Below, piece after piece: positions 48,007 through 56,941 of a stretch of 64,000 nt of DNA (positions are counted from its first letter, which is position 1; every line of letters begins with the position of its first letter). The stretch lies in NCBI GenBank assembly GCA_022843805.1, contig JALHMY010000049.1, positions 1-64,000 of the forward strand. Reading direction: 5' to 3'. Origin of the DNA: Fuerstiella sp. (GTDB lineage Bacteria; Planctomycetota; Planctomycetia; Planctomycetales; Planctomycetaceae). Position numbers and translations under genes: made by a program. Below the pieces are notes generated by a model that saw nothing but the letters and a program-made list of their open reading frames with translations, made no database searches and was not told where the DNA came from.

Positions 48007-49377
48007 CTAATCAGGTGTCTTCTGAGTGGACTGAGATACGGTCACTGCCGATGTTGACGAACCGCGTTGAGTCTGGTCGCTTGCAGCGGCACCCTGCGGG
48101 ACAGTTGCCGGCTTCGGCCTGTCGTTCAGCTGGGCCTTCACCTTCGCTCCCGGGCGAACCCGCAGAAGACCTTCAACAATGACCTGATCCGTGACTGCAA
48201 GTTCTCCTTCCACAACTCTCAGTGATGCAACTGCGACACCCGTTTTGACAGGGCGGTATTGCACACGTCCTTCGGCATCAACAACAAACACGTACTGTCC
48301 TGACTGATCGGTCCCCAGTGCACGCTCAGGCACCAGCAGGGCGTTCGGACGTTCGGCAATGGAAACTCTCATGCGAACAAACATTCCAGGCAGCAGAGAA
48401 CGATCAGCGTTGGGAAACAGTCCGCGAAGTCTCAGAGTGCCGGTTTCGGCATCCAGGCCTGGATCGGTGTAGTCAATATTTCCAACGCGGGGATAACCGT
48501 TCTCCCCCTGAAGTCCCAGCTCGACTTTCAGGTTCATGGATGTCTTCGCACCGGCGGTGCGATCCACGGACAGCAGGGCAGGAGTTCGCTGCAGATCGGT
48601 TTCGCTGATCGTCGCATATGCATGGATGGGTTCCATACGAACGATGGTTGCCAGAACCGCCATTCCACCGTCACCGACAAGATTGCCGACATCAATATTA
48701 CTTCGGCTGATACGACCATCCACCGGAGAGGTCATACGACAAAAGCTGAGATCCAGTTCGGCACTGCGAACTGCAATCGCGGCCGACTCCATTTGCGCGC
48801 GAAAGGTCAGCAGAGCGGTTTCGTACGTCGCATTAGCCTGAGCAAGATTGGCTTTGACAGACTCCAGTTCGGCTTCGCGGGATTTCAAAACCGAGGAGAC
48901 CTGATCCAGTTCGGATTCGGTTGATACCCGCTTTTCAAAGAGACTGCGAACCCGACGCTCTTCCTCCACGGCCAGTGTAACCTGAGATTCGATCAGATTG
49001 ACCTGCGCCTGTGCGACTTCCCTCGCTTTGGACACCGTTGCCTGCTGCAGAGCGGCATCCGCTTCCCGAAGGCGGGCGCGTGCCGCATCCAGCTGGATCT
49101 GAAACGGCTCTTCGTCGATAACCAGCAGCAGCTGCCCCTTCGTGACTTCCGCTCCTTCGACAAAGTGTCGTTCCTTCAGGAAACCCTTGACACGCGCACG
49201 GATGTCGACGGTCTCCACGGGCTGCGTCATTCCGGTGAATTCGAGATATTCCGTCACGGCCTGCTGAACAGGAGTCGTCACCGTGACCTCCGGCGGAGGC
49301 GGTTCGACATAGACATTTGGATTTCCGCATCCCAGAACGGCCAGTCCGGCTAACAGTCCCTTTCGCCCAAACTTCAT
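48007..49377 (-). CDS. RND efflux periplasmic adaptor (membrane fusion protein)
   Basis: A 456-residue AcrA-type adaptor. The start is ATG at 49377, with GAGGTG just upstream; the open frame to 49425 has no support and crosses the operator. A lipoprotein-like signal is present (GLLAGLAVLGCG). A lipoyl part (VKGFLKERHFVEGAEVTKGQLLLVID) is followed by a long coiled-coil hairpin (about 85-185) and barrel (CRMTSPVDGRISRSNIDVGNLV; GTLRLRGLFPN; LLPGMFVRMR). The C-terminus is Ser/Thr/Gln-rich. First gene of the second pump operon. Confidence 0.93.
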   Translation of the reverse strand: MKFGRKGLLAGLAVLGCGNPNVYVEPPPPEVTVTTPVQQAVTEYLEFTGMTQPVETVDIRARVKGFLKERHFVEGAEVTKGQLLLVIDEEPFQIQLDAARARLREADAALQQATVSKAREVAQAQVNLIESQVTLAVEEERRVRSLFEKRVSTESELDQVSSVLKSREAELESVKANLAQANATYETALLTFRAQMESAAIAVRSAELDLSFCRMTSPVDGRISRSNIDVGNLVGDGGMAVLATIVRMEPIHAYATISETDLQRTPALLSVDRTAGAKTSMNLKVELGLQGENGYPRVGNIDYTDPGLDAETGTLRLRGLFPNADRSLLPGMFVRMRVSIAERPNALLVPERALGTDQSGQYVFVVDAEGRVQYRPVKTGVAVASLRVVEGELAVTDQVIVEGLLRVRPGAKVKAQLNDRPKPATVPQGAAASDQTQRGSSTSAVTVSQSTQKTPD

Positions 49378-49396
49378 AATCATCACCTCAGAGTAC

Positions 49397-49433
49397 TTGA
49401 CCAATTGGTCAACTGTGTTTACCAATTGGTCAA
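49397..49433. promoter_or_regulatory. Tandem TetR operators
   Basis: TTGACCAATTGGTCAA (49397-49412) is a perfect 16-bp palindrome. TTACCAATTGGTCAA (49419-49433) is a second, near-perfect site. Their centres are exactly 21 bases apart, two helical turns, so two dimers could bind one face of the DNA. They lie 20 bases upstream of the adaptor start and face the divergent TetR gene. Confidence 0.88.
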
Positions 49434-49658
49434 TATGTTAACACTGATGGCAGGTCCGTCAATGGGGTGCACGGGCTGCACCGGATGAAAGAATCCTTTT
49501 GGGTACCTTGAATCAGACGACGCTGCACATTTGATAATACTCTGCGGCACACTACTGTTCTGGCGCATACCGGGAGTCAGAGCTCAGGTGGTGCCCTGGG
49601 AGTGATGGACACAGAATTTGCCGACAGGTTCTGATCACAGAGAGTGGAAAAGGGAAAA

Positions 49659-50261
49659 ATGACCGAGGGCAGGCACCGACAGCGGGATCCGCAGTCCGTC
49701 CGAAAGGCGGTACTGGATGCAGCACTGGAACTGTTTGCACAGGATGGCTTTGCGGACACTTCGCTTCGCGACATTTCCCGAAAATCGGGCATTTCCCATC
49801 CGCTGATACTCCACCACTTTGGCAGCAAGGAAGAACTGTACGATGCGGTCAAGCGGCGTGTGGTGGAAGGCTATGCCGAACGATTTCCTTCTGCGGCGAG
49901 GGCGGTCAATCGGCCCATCAATCTGCGGACCGAGATGAAGCGAATCCTCACCTACGTGGGGGAGAACGAGCTTGCGATGAAGCTGTGTGCCAGAACTCGT
50001 GTCGACGGCGATCACCAGGTTTGGCCGGGAGAGCCGGACCTGCTGAATCTGATTCAGCAGCGAATCGAAGTGGCCCAGAAGGAGGGGCTCATCAGACGCG
50101 ATCTTTGTGCTCAGCAGCTCAGCGTCATGATCCTGGGCATTGTGTTTTTCTGGCTGGACAACCGGCAGCATTTTTCACAGCGATTTGGTAAACCGCCGAA
50201 TGACAATGCCTATCTGAATACCGCAGTCAGGATGATTGAGGAAGGACTTCTTCCCCGATAA
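49659..50261 (+). CDS. TetR family regulator
   Basis: A 200-residue TetR-type repressor, with a helix-turn-helix at about 15-62 (VLDAALELFAQDGFADTSLRDISRKSGISHPLILHHFGSKEELY). The ATG at 49659 with AAGGGA upstream is chosen over the GTG at 49644. C-terminal dimer and ligand domain. Divergent from the adaptor/permease operon, with two palindromic sites between; the probable local repressor of the pump. Confidence 0.93.
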   Translation: MTEGRHRQRDPQSVRKAVLDAALELFAQDGFADTSLRDISRKSGISHPLILHHFGSKEELYDAVKRRVVEGYAERFPSAARAVNRPINLRTEMKRILTYVGENELAMKLCARTRVDGDHQVWPGEPDLLNLIQQRIEVAQKEGLIRRDLCAQQLSVMILGIVFFWLDNRQHFSQRFGKPPNDNAYLNTAVRMIEEGLLPR

Positions 50262-50326
50262 ACGCACATTCGGGAATGCAGCATCCCGCGGAATGCGGAG
50301 CATGGCTGCACGGTTAAATGAAAATG

Positions 50327-50349
50327 GGCACCGGCATGATACCGGTGCC
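50327..50349 (+). terminator. Hairpin after tetR
   Basis: GGCACCGG, a 7-nt loop, CCGGTGCC, 65 bases after the TetR stop. A strong hairpin without a T tract; a possible 3' end. A long purine-rich tract follows to about 50430. Confidence 0.4.
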
Positions 50350-50527
50350 GCGAGGGGACGCATCAAACACACACTGAGACAGGAGAGAGAGACAGGAGGG
50401 AAGAGAGGAAAGGATTCAGACAGCGGATCCGCAGAGAGTTCCGGGATCCTCTGAGTTATGATCGGACGATCAATAGCAGAAGGGAGTAAGCAAAGTCAGG
50501 TGACAGGGGCAATCTGAAAGGAATCTG

Positions 50528-51778
50528 TCAGTTCCCGGAAGCGGAACCGGAGACAGAGGAATCGGCAACAGAGGAATCAGCCAGTGAAACTTTTGGATTC
50601 GACAGAGTCGTGCTGGTAAGACGTCGCTCTGGTGACACTCGAGCTGCCCGCCATCCTGAACTGTTTGCTGCTCGGGTCAGAGTTGTCTCTTTGGGCCGAT
50701 TGCTGGCCGGAATTACAACAGACGGTTTTCGCTGCAGCTGCCCCTGTTCAAATGCGGGCATCATTGGCTCAGGGTCACCTGCAGGAGTATCTGCCGGAAA
50801 AGTACGCTGCAGTGAGGAGCCGCGAACCGCAGGATCTGCTGGCTCGGGTTCTCGTTTGAAAGTGTTGCTGCCGGAACGAGTTTCGTCTTCTTTAAATGGA
50901 GCACGATCTGCACTGCGACTTCCGCCAATCGAATCAGGTCTCGGTGCCAGAGCTGAACGAGAGGAAGTGGAATCAATGATTGGCAGGCCATAAGCCATTG
51001 CTGAACCGCCATAGTAAGAACCATAGGCTGTCATTGGTCCATAACCACCACCGTAAGCCAGTGAAGTTCCAATGGGAACGGTTCGGTAGACGGTCTGAGG
51101 CCTCAGGACTGTCACATCTTCCTTACGATAAGCCAGTTTCTGAACAGCCACCCGTTCCGTGCGGCGTTCAGCAACCATTTCCGTTTCGCTGACAGTAACG
51201 CGTCGAGTTCCCTGAATGGCCACCTGACGAGTTGTGGGAACACTGCAGGTCATCATATTGGGCACGTACTGACGAGACGACGAGTAGCTCGGCATAAACG
51301 CAGTCTGCATGGAATAGCCTGTGCGATTCAGCCAGCCAATCACTCCGGGACGCGGATCAACCTGACAGGGCGAACAGCGGGTGATGGGATGATACCGGGT
51401 AACCCACCGCCCCATGTCACGATTGACCGTCTGGTATTCGGTGACATTCTGGTAGGATACCGTTGGCACCTCCACTTCACGCTGCCGAGTCACAGGTCGC
51501 ATCACAGTGAATTCGCGATCTTCATAGGCCGTTTCATAGTAGGGCACTTCAACGGTCTGTTTTTCGCGAGCGTACGTTGTCATCGGCACTGTCTGATAAC
51601 AGGTCTGGTAGACCGGCTGCACAGGAGTGCAATGAGCAACGGGGGCGGCAGCCATGGGCATCGAAGTACCACAGCTCGAACATCCGTCGGAGTAATACTG
51701 AGCGACTGAGGCATCTGAACATGCCACAATCATGAACATTGCCGCAATGGCATCAAACAGAATTCTTCTGGACAGCAT
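50528..51778 (-). CDS. Tyr/Thr/Val-rich secreted protein
   Basis: A 416-residue exported protein. The N-terminus is a signal peptide (ILFDAIAAMFMIVACSDASVAQ). Residues about 25-240 are rich in Tyr, Thr, Val, Arg and Glu with repeated short motifs (VYQTCYQTVPMTTYAREKQ; EVPYYETAYEDREFTVMRPVTRQ; VSYQNVTEYQTVNRDMGRWV), plus several Cys (CSSCGT, RCSPCQ). The C-terminal 150 residues are Ser/Pro/Arg-rich and disordered. This resembles the YTV-type cell-wall proteins described from Rhodopirellula; the match rests on composition. GGGAAGAAG lies before the ATG. Confidence 0.75.
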   Translation of the reverse strand: MLSRRILFDAIAAMFMIVACSDASVAQYYSDGCSSCGTSMPMAAAPVAHCTPVQPVYQTCYQTVPMTTYAREKQTVEVPYYETAYEDREFTVMRPVTRQREVEVPTVSYQNVTEYQTVNRDMGRWVTRYHPITRCSPCQVDPRPGVIGWLNRTGYSMQTAFMPSYSSSRQYVPNMMTCSVPTTRQVAIQGTRRVTVSETEMVAERRTERVAVQKLAYRKEDVTVLRPQTVYRTVPIGTSLAYGGGYGPMTAYGSYYGGSAMAYGLPIIDSTSSRSALAPRPDSIGGSRSADRAPFKEDETRSGSNTFKREPEPADPAVRGSSLQRTFPADTPAGDPEPMMPAFEQGQLQRKPSVVIPASNRPKETTLTRAANSSGWRAARVSPERRLTSTTLSNPKVSLADSSVADSSVSGSASGN

Positions 51779-52221
51779 GAGCTTCTTCCCTGAAGAAAAA
51801 GAGTCACAAGCGCGCAGATTATCAGTCCTGATAGTCTGTCGTGGGCGGGTGAGAAGGGACGGGACGTCACAACATCAGTTTCAGTCGAAATCCGTGCAGT
51901 TGGATGACGGCGGCATTGAGTTGTGCATGAGGGATGAGGAGAACAGCAGAAAGGTGAACTGCATTGCAGGTGACTGGCTGAAAATGCCGGGTAACACGCT
52001 GCGTGCGGGGGTGATGTAATCCAAATCGAAGAATTGGGTCAATACCGGTTAAAGTCGGAATTCACTTTCTCCGGGGAAACGCGCAGCAGTGTGCTCCTGA
52101 GGGGCATTTGCGGGCACTGGATCGGCAAAATTTGCCGACCACATTTTTGAACCGGCTGCAACTGCCGCAGTTGAAAGCGTGTGAGGCTGCTCTGTGGCGA
52201 CCAGGGCGGCAGAAATGGACA
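51779..52221. other. Intergenic, nothing recognised
   Basis: A 440-base gap between the tadA end and the start side of the secreted protein gene, both on the minus strand. No gene or strong hairpin seen. The secreted protein's promoter is expected near 51790-51860. Confidence 0.4.
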
Positions 52222-52716
52222 TCACTTTTTGCCAAGTGAACGCTGTTGCCGAAAAAATTGCTGCAGCAGCGCCCGACAATCCTCCTGCATCACTCCACCC
52301 AGTACTGCAGACTGGTGATTCAGTCGAACGTCAGAAGTGATCTGATATAAGGTACTGCAGGCACCCGCCTTGGAATCGGCCGCACCGTAGATCACAAATG
52401 GTATGCGGGCCTGTACGATGGCTCCGGCACACATCGGGCACGGTTCCAGAGTCACATACAATGTACAATCCAGCAGCCGCCACGATCCAAGAACCTCAGC
52501 GGCCTGCGTAATCGCGATCATCTCCGCATGGGCCGTGGGATCATTCAGCATTTCTCGCTGATTCCATGCCTCCGCAATGATTCGCTCCTGATGCACAATG
52601 ATGGCGCCCACAGGAACCTCATCATGATCAAACGCGACAATTGCCTGATCCAGCGCCTTTTTCATCCAGTATTCGTGAGGCTGCAGAGGATTTACCGGAA
52701 GAAGCTCAGACACCAA
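52222..52716 (-). CDS. tadA: tRNA-specific adenosine deaminase
   Basis: A 164-residue zinc-dependent deaminase that converts A34 to inosine in tRNA-Arg(ACG). The zinc and catalytic motifs are intact: HAEM ([12 protein letters not shown], His and Glu) and [12 protein letters not shown] (PCxxC). GALGGV-like [12 protein letters not shown] near the C-terminus also fits. The start is GTG at 52716 with GGAG about seven bases upstream; an internal ATG at MKKALDQA would also fit the family. Essential in most bacteria. Confidence 0.95.
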   Translation of the reverse strand: MVSELLPVNPLQPHEYWMKKALDQAIVAFDHDEVPVGAIIVHQERIIAEAWNQREMLNDPTAHAEMIAITQAAEVLGSWRLLDCTLYVTLEPCPMCAGAIVQARIPFVIYGAADSKAGACSTLYQITSDVRLNHQSAVLGGVMQEDCRALLQQFFRQQRSLGKK

Positions 52717-52949
52717 TCGTCTCCAAATTGTAAGTATTGCAACGTCAGCTCATTGTAAGAATTGCAAGATCCGGGTGCCCGCGTCTGCTGAAAGAATTCA
52801 CAGCATCCACGAACCATTTATTCTTTGCGACTGCAAATCATTGCCGGTAAATGACTTAGGGATGTTGTTGAGTTGCCGGACAACAGGTCTCTCCATTTTT
52901 TCTTTCCATTGGCATCACCATTGCATTATCTGAATGGCGAGAGAGACCT

Positions 52950-53116
52950 GGGCTCGGGAGTGAGACCCCTTGAGCCCTGCTGCCTTGAGAAAGCAGCGAA
53001 GAAGAGAGTGTGTGCAGCTCGCCTGAGAAACGAGCGGCGATTACGAGCGAATGCCTCCTGGGCGTTCGACTCCCTGAAGAAGGCCATCGGAATCGATAAG
53101 ATCCGATCGGCCTTTT
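52950..53116 (+). ncRNA. Candidate structured RNA ending in a terminator
   Basis: Four hairpins in series and an intrinsic terminator, in a gap without a gene. Hairpins: 52950-52977 (GGGCTC/GAGCCC with GGG/CCC inside), 52979-52997 (GCTGC, loop CTTGAGAAA, GCAGC), 53017-53035 (GCTCG, loop CCTGAGAAA, CGAGC) and 53048-53068 (CGAATGCC/GGCGTTCG). The two middle loops are nearly the same. A stem AAGGCCATCGG/CCGATcGGCCTT and TTTTTT ends it. No known class matched; 6S-like architecture was considered but not supported. Confidence 0.5.
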
Positions 53117-53118
53117 TT
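53080..53118 (+). terminator. Rho-independent terminator
   Basis: AAGGCC-ATCGG pairs with CCGAT-c-GGCCTT (one bulged base) across a 12-nt loop and ends in TTTTTT. It ends the candidate RNA above; no coding gene precedes it on this strand. Confidence 0.75.
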
Positions 53119-53289
53119 CTTTGCGCCAGGTGATATCCATGACCAGACCACTTGAGGCCGTCGCGGGCCATCGCAAAAGTCAGTCGTCGAGTGAACGCGT
53201 TCGAAATGGGGCATTGCCAGGTTGCCTTAGTGCCATCCAGCACCTGGTATTAGCGACGGAACGTTGGCATCAACGGGCGGAAATGGCGC

Positions 53290-53453
53290 GAGTAATCCTG
53301 GACTCAGTAAAAAATCGGAACGCCATTTCCGCTCCGTTGCATCTCCTGATTGGACGCAGCAGTACAAGGTCCGCTGCTCAGGAAAGTCGATCACCATTGG
53401 TGACGGAGCATGTTGTCGATTGCGGTTCAGCCATCTCGGCACCGTTACCACGG
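53290..53453. repeat. Dispersed repeat, copy C (partial)
   Basis: Related to the second half of the blocks at 22899-23213 and 24858-25174: shares GTCCGCTGCTCAGGA, TGTTGTCGATTGCGGTTCAGCC and ATCTCGGCACCGTTACCA, followed like them by GGCCCCAACCGACC at about 53463. Confidence 0.65.
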
Positions 53454-53526
53454 AAGCCCTCCGGCCCCAACCGACCCTGTGTCCAATGGCGTGGATTTAA
53501 GCATCGTGCGGATTTCCATAGTCGTT

Positions 53527-53573
53527 TTTCGCTCCGCGAAAACACGCGAAAACGCTACTTTCGCGGAGCGAAA
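53527..53573. repeat. Inverted TTTCGCTCCGCGAAA units
   Basis: TTTCGCTCCGCGAAA (53527-53541) and TTTCGCGGAGCGAAA (53559-53573) are inverted copies. The second one supplies the last six codons and the stop of the kinase gene that ends here. Confidence 0.75.
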
Positions 53574-55876
53574 GGCGACAATAAGTCCGGCGTCAGAGTG
53601 CAAATCGGATCGCCACTTTTGACCAGTTGTCCAGGGCCAGTGAGCTGAGTCACAAAACCGTCGAATGGTGCGATGATCTGCTGGCTTTCCTGCCTCGGAA
53701 GCCTGGTTTCGAGATCCGTTAGTTCCTGTTGAGCTTTTGCCAGTTCGGCTTGTGCTTTGGCGACTTCGCCGTTGGCCATTATGGTCTCGACCTCCGCTTT
53801 TGCTAACATACCCTTATAATGTTCGACATCCGCCTGAGCCTGCAGTCGTTTCGCGTCACCGTCGTTTTGCTTTTCGGCAATATCATTCTCAGCGGATTGA
53901 ATGACTGCCTTCGCCTCTGACAACTTTGCTTCTGCTTCGATAAGCTTTCGCTGGGCCTCATTGAGCTTTTCGTCTGAATTGTTGCCTGCTGCGTGAAGCT
54001 CCTGGACTCTCTTTAGGGCTTCTGTCTCCAGCTTGAATAATGCCTCGCGAGCTTTCAGTCCCTGCAAGTCAGCCTCCAGCCTGTTTTTGGCAGACGCCAC
54101 ACCTGCATCGCTGGACAATACGATCTTGCCGTACACTTGCTCGTATGCCAGTATTTGAGCCTGATACGACGCCACGGCACTTTGAGTCGCCTCAACATTT
54201 CGCTGCATCACTTCGATCTGATTCTTCTTAGCTTCCACCTCCAGCGTGGCAGCAGCAAACTGGGTCTCCAGACGGTGCCTGTACCCCTCTTCGTGCACTC
54301 TGATCTCAGCAATAAACTGACCTTTGCGGACCCGAGCATTTTCAACAATGCCCTCACCCCACCGTACGATTCTTCCGTCGATCACAGACTCAAACACCTG
54401 CGCACTTCCGCCCTGTCCATTGGCGGCCGCGTTTTTTGCGGGATCGCCACTCAGACGATTTTGCACACTCAGACGATTCAGAACGGCCAGACCCAATGAG
54501 GCCAGCAGAAGCGACGTCACGGTTATCAGCAGGCCACGGCGAGACAACAAAACCGCCCGCCAGCCGCCTCCACGGCTGCCTCTGCTTCCCTCTCGCTGCG
54601 AAACAGGGAACTCGGTCCCCGTTGCTCCCTCTGCCTCAGTCACTGGCGGCGACACAATACTTTGCGGGAGCGGAACATGAGTCGGCTGCTGCAGATGAGC
54701 CAGACAGTTCTCCAGCAATTCGCTCACTTCGGCCGCGTTCTGGAATCGATCGGCCGGATGCTTGGCCATCAGACGATTGATGATTCGACACAACCACTCG
54801 GGAATGTCCGAATTGACTTCGCGAACGGGCCGAGGATCATCGTCCGTGATGCGTCGAAGAATTCCGTAAGCCGTCTCCGATCGAAACGGCGGTCGACCGG
54901 TGCAAGCCGTGTAGAGAACGCTGCCCAGACTGAACAGGTCGCTGCGATAATCGACGGTCTCACCGCGTGCCTGTTCGGGCGACATGTATTGCGGAGTTCC
55001 CGCGATGACCCCCGTTCGTGTCATTGAAGCATCATCCATCGCTCTCGCAACACCGAAGTCGGTGATCAGTAACCGCTCGATGCCGTCGTTCAGCAGAATG
55101 TTGGCCGGCTTGATGTCGCGATGCACAAGCCCCTGTTCATGAGCTGCCATGAGCCCGGCCGCGATCTGTCGTCCGATCCGCAGCACTTCTGTCACCGAAA
55201 GTGGCCCGCCTTCGTCAATCCGCTTCTGCAGCGATGGCCCGCGGGCAAAGGGCATGACCAGATAGGGAAGCCCATTAGATTCGGAGACACCGTAGATATC
55301 AATCACGTTGTCGTGAGTGATCGCAGCCGCAGCCCGGGCTTCTCGCTGGAATCGCGTTCGAGCTGAACCGCTGCCGGCCAGATGGGGCGACATGATCTTG
55401 ATCGCGACAACTCGCCGCAGAGACTCATCGAATCCTTTCAACACGGCTCCCATGCCGCCAACGCCAACCACGCCGATAATTTCGTAGTCGTCGATTCGTC
55501 CAAGCATTTCCGGGTTCTCCGTCGGCGACAGTGATTCCAGGACACTCTGGACCTGACGCGATCGAAAACTGCCGCCGAATTCTTCAGAGGACTCCTGATT
55601 CGATCGTTCGGCATCCGACCCGATCGAAGCGGGTTGGTCGGGACCTGCGTCATGTTCCGATGCCGCCTGTTTCCCAAGTGCAGCCGATTGACCGAGAAGT
55701 GCGGCCGCGTTCTTCCAGAGGTCAGGCTCAGCAGCTCGACTCTGGATCTGCTGCTGACACGATTCGCATCGTGACAGATGAGATTCGAACTCAGTTTGCT
55801 GCGAGCTGCTCAAACGCTCGTTCAGATAGTCATCGATTCGCTGGGAATCGCAGGGATGTTCAAGTGGTTGAGTCAT
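53555..55876 (-). CDS. Zinc-finger/Ser-Thr kinase/HlyD-like fusion
   Basis: A 773-residue protein. N-terminal zf-HC2-like motif, HLSRCESC (residues 33-40), as in anti-sigma factors. Kinase domain from about 131 (YEIIGVVGVGGMGAVLKGFD), with HRDIKPAN at 252 and DFG at 273-275. Membrane segment about 447-467. The outer part is an HlyD/membrane-fusion fold: a short lipoyl half (RIVRWGEGIVENARVRKGQFIAEI), a long coiled coil (about 540-735) and the second lipoyl half (IIAPFDGFVTQLTGPGQLVKSGDPI). The expected beta-barrel is missing, and the last residues (LLSPFAPRK) come from a dispersed repeat, so the C-terminus looks truncated. It follows the ECF gene with a 17-bp overlap. Confidence 0.9.
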   Translation of the reverse strand: MTQPLEHPCDSQRIDDYLNERLSSSQQTEFESHLSRCESCQQQIQSRAAEPDLWKNAAALLGQSAALGKQAASEHDAGPDQPASIGSDAERSNQESSEEFGGSFRSRQVQSVLESLSPTENPEMLGRIDDYEIIGVVGVGGMGAVLKGFDESLRRVVAIKIMSPHLAGSGSARTRFQREARAAAAITHDNVIDIYGVSESNGLPYLVMPFARGPSLQKRIDEGGPLSVTEVLRIGRQIAAGLMAAHEQGLVHRDIKPANILLNDGIERLLITDFGVARAMDDASMTRTGVIAGTPQYMSPEQARGETVDYRSDLFSLGSVLYTACTGRPPFRSETAYGILRRITDDDPRPVREVNSDIPEWLCRIINRLMAKHPADRFQNAAEVSELLENCLAHLQQPTHVPLPQSIVSPPVTEAEGATGTEFPVSQREGSRGSRGGGWRAVLLSRRGLLITVTSLLLASLGLAVLNRLSVQNRLSGDPAKNAAANGQGGSAQVFESVIDGRIVRWGEGIVENARVRKGQFIAEIRVHEEGYRHRLETQFAAATLEVEAKKNQIEVMQRNVEATQSAVASYQAQILAYEQVYGKIVLSSDAGVASAKNRLEADLQGLKAREALFKLETEALKRVQELHAAGNNSDEKLNEAQRKLIEAEAKLSEAKAVIQSAENDIAEKQNDGDAKRLQAQADVEHYKGMLAKAEVETIMANGEVAKAQAELAKAQQELTDLETRLPRQESQQIIAPFDGFVTQLTGPGQLVKSGDPICTLTPDLLSPFAPRK

Positions 55877-56549
55877 CAGGTTCCTCCCGCTTTGTGGCTT
55901 CAGGGGCCATTGCTTCCACTGGGATCATTTCCACTGGGTTTGTTTGCAGTTCCTGCACGGCCGTTCGCAGTCGTCTCATGATTCGGCTTCGAGCCGCGTA
56001 GATGCTGCCGGCCGACATACCGTAGCGCTTCGCGGCAACGTCAATGGAGACGCCCTGCAGAACAGTGGCTTCAAAGGCCAGCCAGGTTTCATCCTGTACT
56101 TCGCCCCGCACCCGGGCGGCCGCTCGAACAAACACCTCACGCCGATACTCCAGCTCAATCAACGCGTCGTTGGGATTGTCGGCGGGAACTTCGTGAAGGA
56201 CATTCAGGATATCGGTTCCACCCGTCGCCCGGTCGCGTGGTCCGCGAGAGAGTGCTTTCAGAATTGCATTTCGAGTCACCCTGCTGAGCCAGTTGCGAAA
56301 CCGCATTCCATCCGGATGCTTCTCGTACCGCCCGATCGCCGCCGAGACTGACATCAACACCTGTTGCACGAGATCGAGCGCATCAGAATGCTGCAGTCCT
56401 TTCGCTCGCGCGATCCTGAAAACGACCGGGCGATAAAGCTGCTCGAACTGATCCCACGCCGCTCGATTTGACGGATCGCGAACCCGGGCAATCAGGCTTT
56501 CACTGGTTTCCGGAAACTCGGGCATGATATCGTCCGTCGAGGGTTTCAT
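55860..56549 (-). CDS. ECF RNA polymerase sigma factor
   Basis: A 229-residue ECF sigma factor. Region 2 at about 35-95 (FEQLYRPVVFRIARAKGLQHSDALDLVQQVLMSVSAAIGRY, then FRNWLSRVTRNAILKAL) and region 4 at about 155-205 (DETWLAFEATVLQGVSIDVAAKRYGMSAGSIYAARSRIMRRLR). The start is taken at 56549 (MKPSTDDIMPE); 56525 is possible and the frame is open to 56780 without features. The gene end overlaps the kinase start by 17 bases, so the two are translationally coupled. The kinase's N-terminal zinc-finger is a likely sigma-binding part. Confidence 0.9.
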   Translation of the reverse strand: MKPSTDDIMPEFPETSESLIARVRDPSNRAAWDQFEQLYRPVVFRIARAKGLQHSDALDLVQQVLMSVSAAIGRYEKHPDGMRFRNWLSRVTRNAILKALSRGPRDRATGGTDILNVLHEVPADNPNDALIELEYRREVFVRAAARVRGEVQDETWLAFEATVLQGVSIDVAAKRYGMSAGSIYAARSRIMRRLRTAVQELQTNPVEMIPVEAMAPEATKREEPDDSTT

Positions 56550-56941
56550 CTGCTGAAGGTGCGCTCGATTCCGCCAATGCGGGCAATCGCAGCGGTGGTT
56601 CCCGGCAGAATTTATGCACCATGCAGACCTGGTATTCTCGCACAGTCTAATCCGAGACGAATCCGTTTCTGACACGACTGGGGTTCGACCGGAGAAAGAT
56701 GATGCCGACTGTGTGTTCTTCGAGGTCACCCGAATTAAAAAACGAATCTCCGCTATTGAAAAACGCAGAGCTGGAAACACCGAACAGGAATTTCGAAGAT
56801 TTTTCGAATCTTCCCGGATGCGTTCTTTGATACTGAGTCTCAGTATCGTAGATTATACGCAGCCAGCCATTCCGACGACCCCGGAAACAGCCAGCCACAG
56901 ACGCTTCTGACTCCTTCGATCCATTTGACCGAGGTGCATCC
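56550..56941. promoter_or_regulatory. Divergent promoter region with palindromes
   Basis: A gap between the minus-strand ECF gene and the plus-strand DUF1559 gene. It holds a perfect inverted repeat GATACTGAG-T-CTCAGTATC (56829-56847), about 95 bases before the DUF1559 start, and a TTCGAAGATTTTTCGAA motif near 56791-56807. Both are operator candidates. No gene. Confidence 0.5.

Noticed and set aside
52905-53116. 6S RNA identity for the structured RNA
   Set aside because: The single long hairpin with a central bubble typical of 6S is not evident; the region folds as several separate hairpins.
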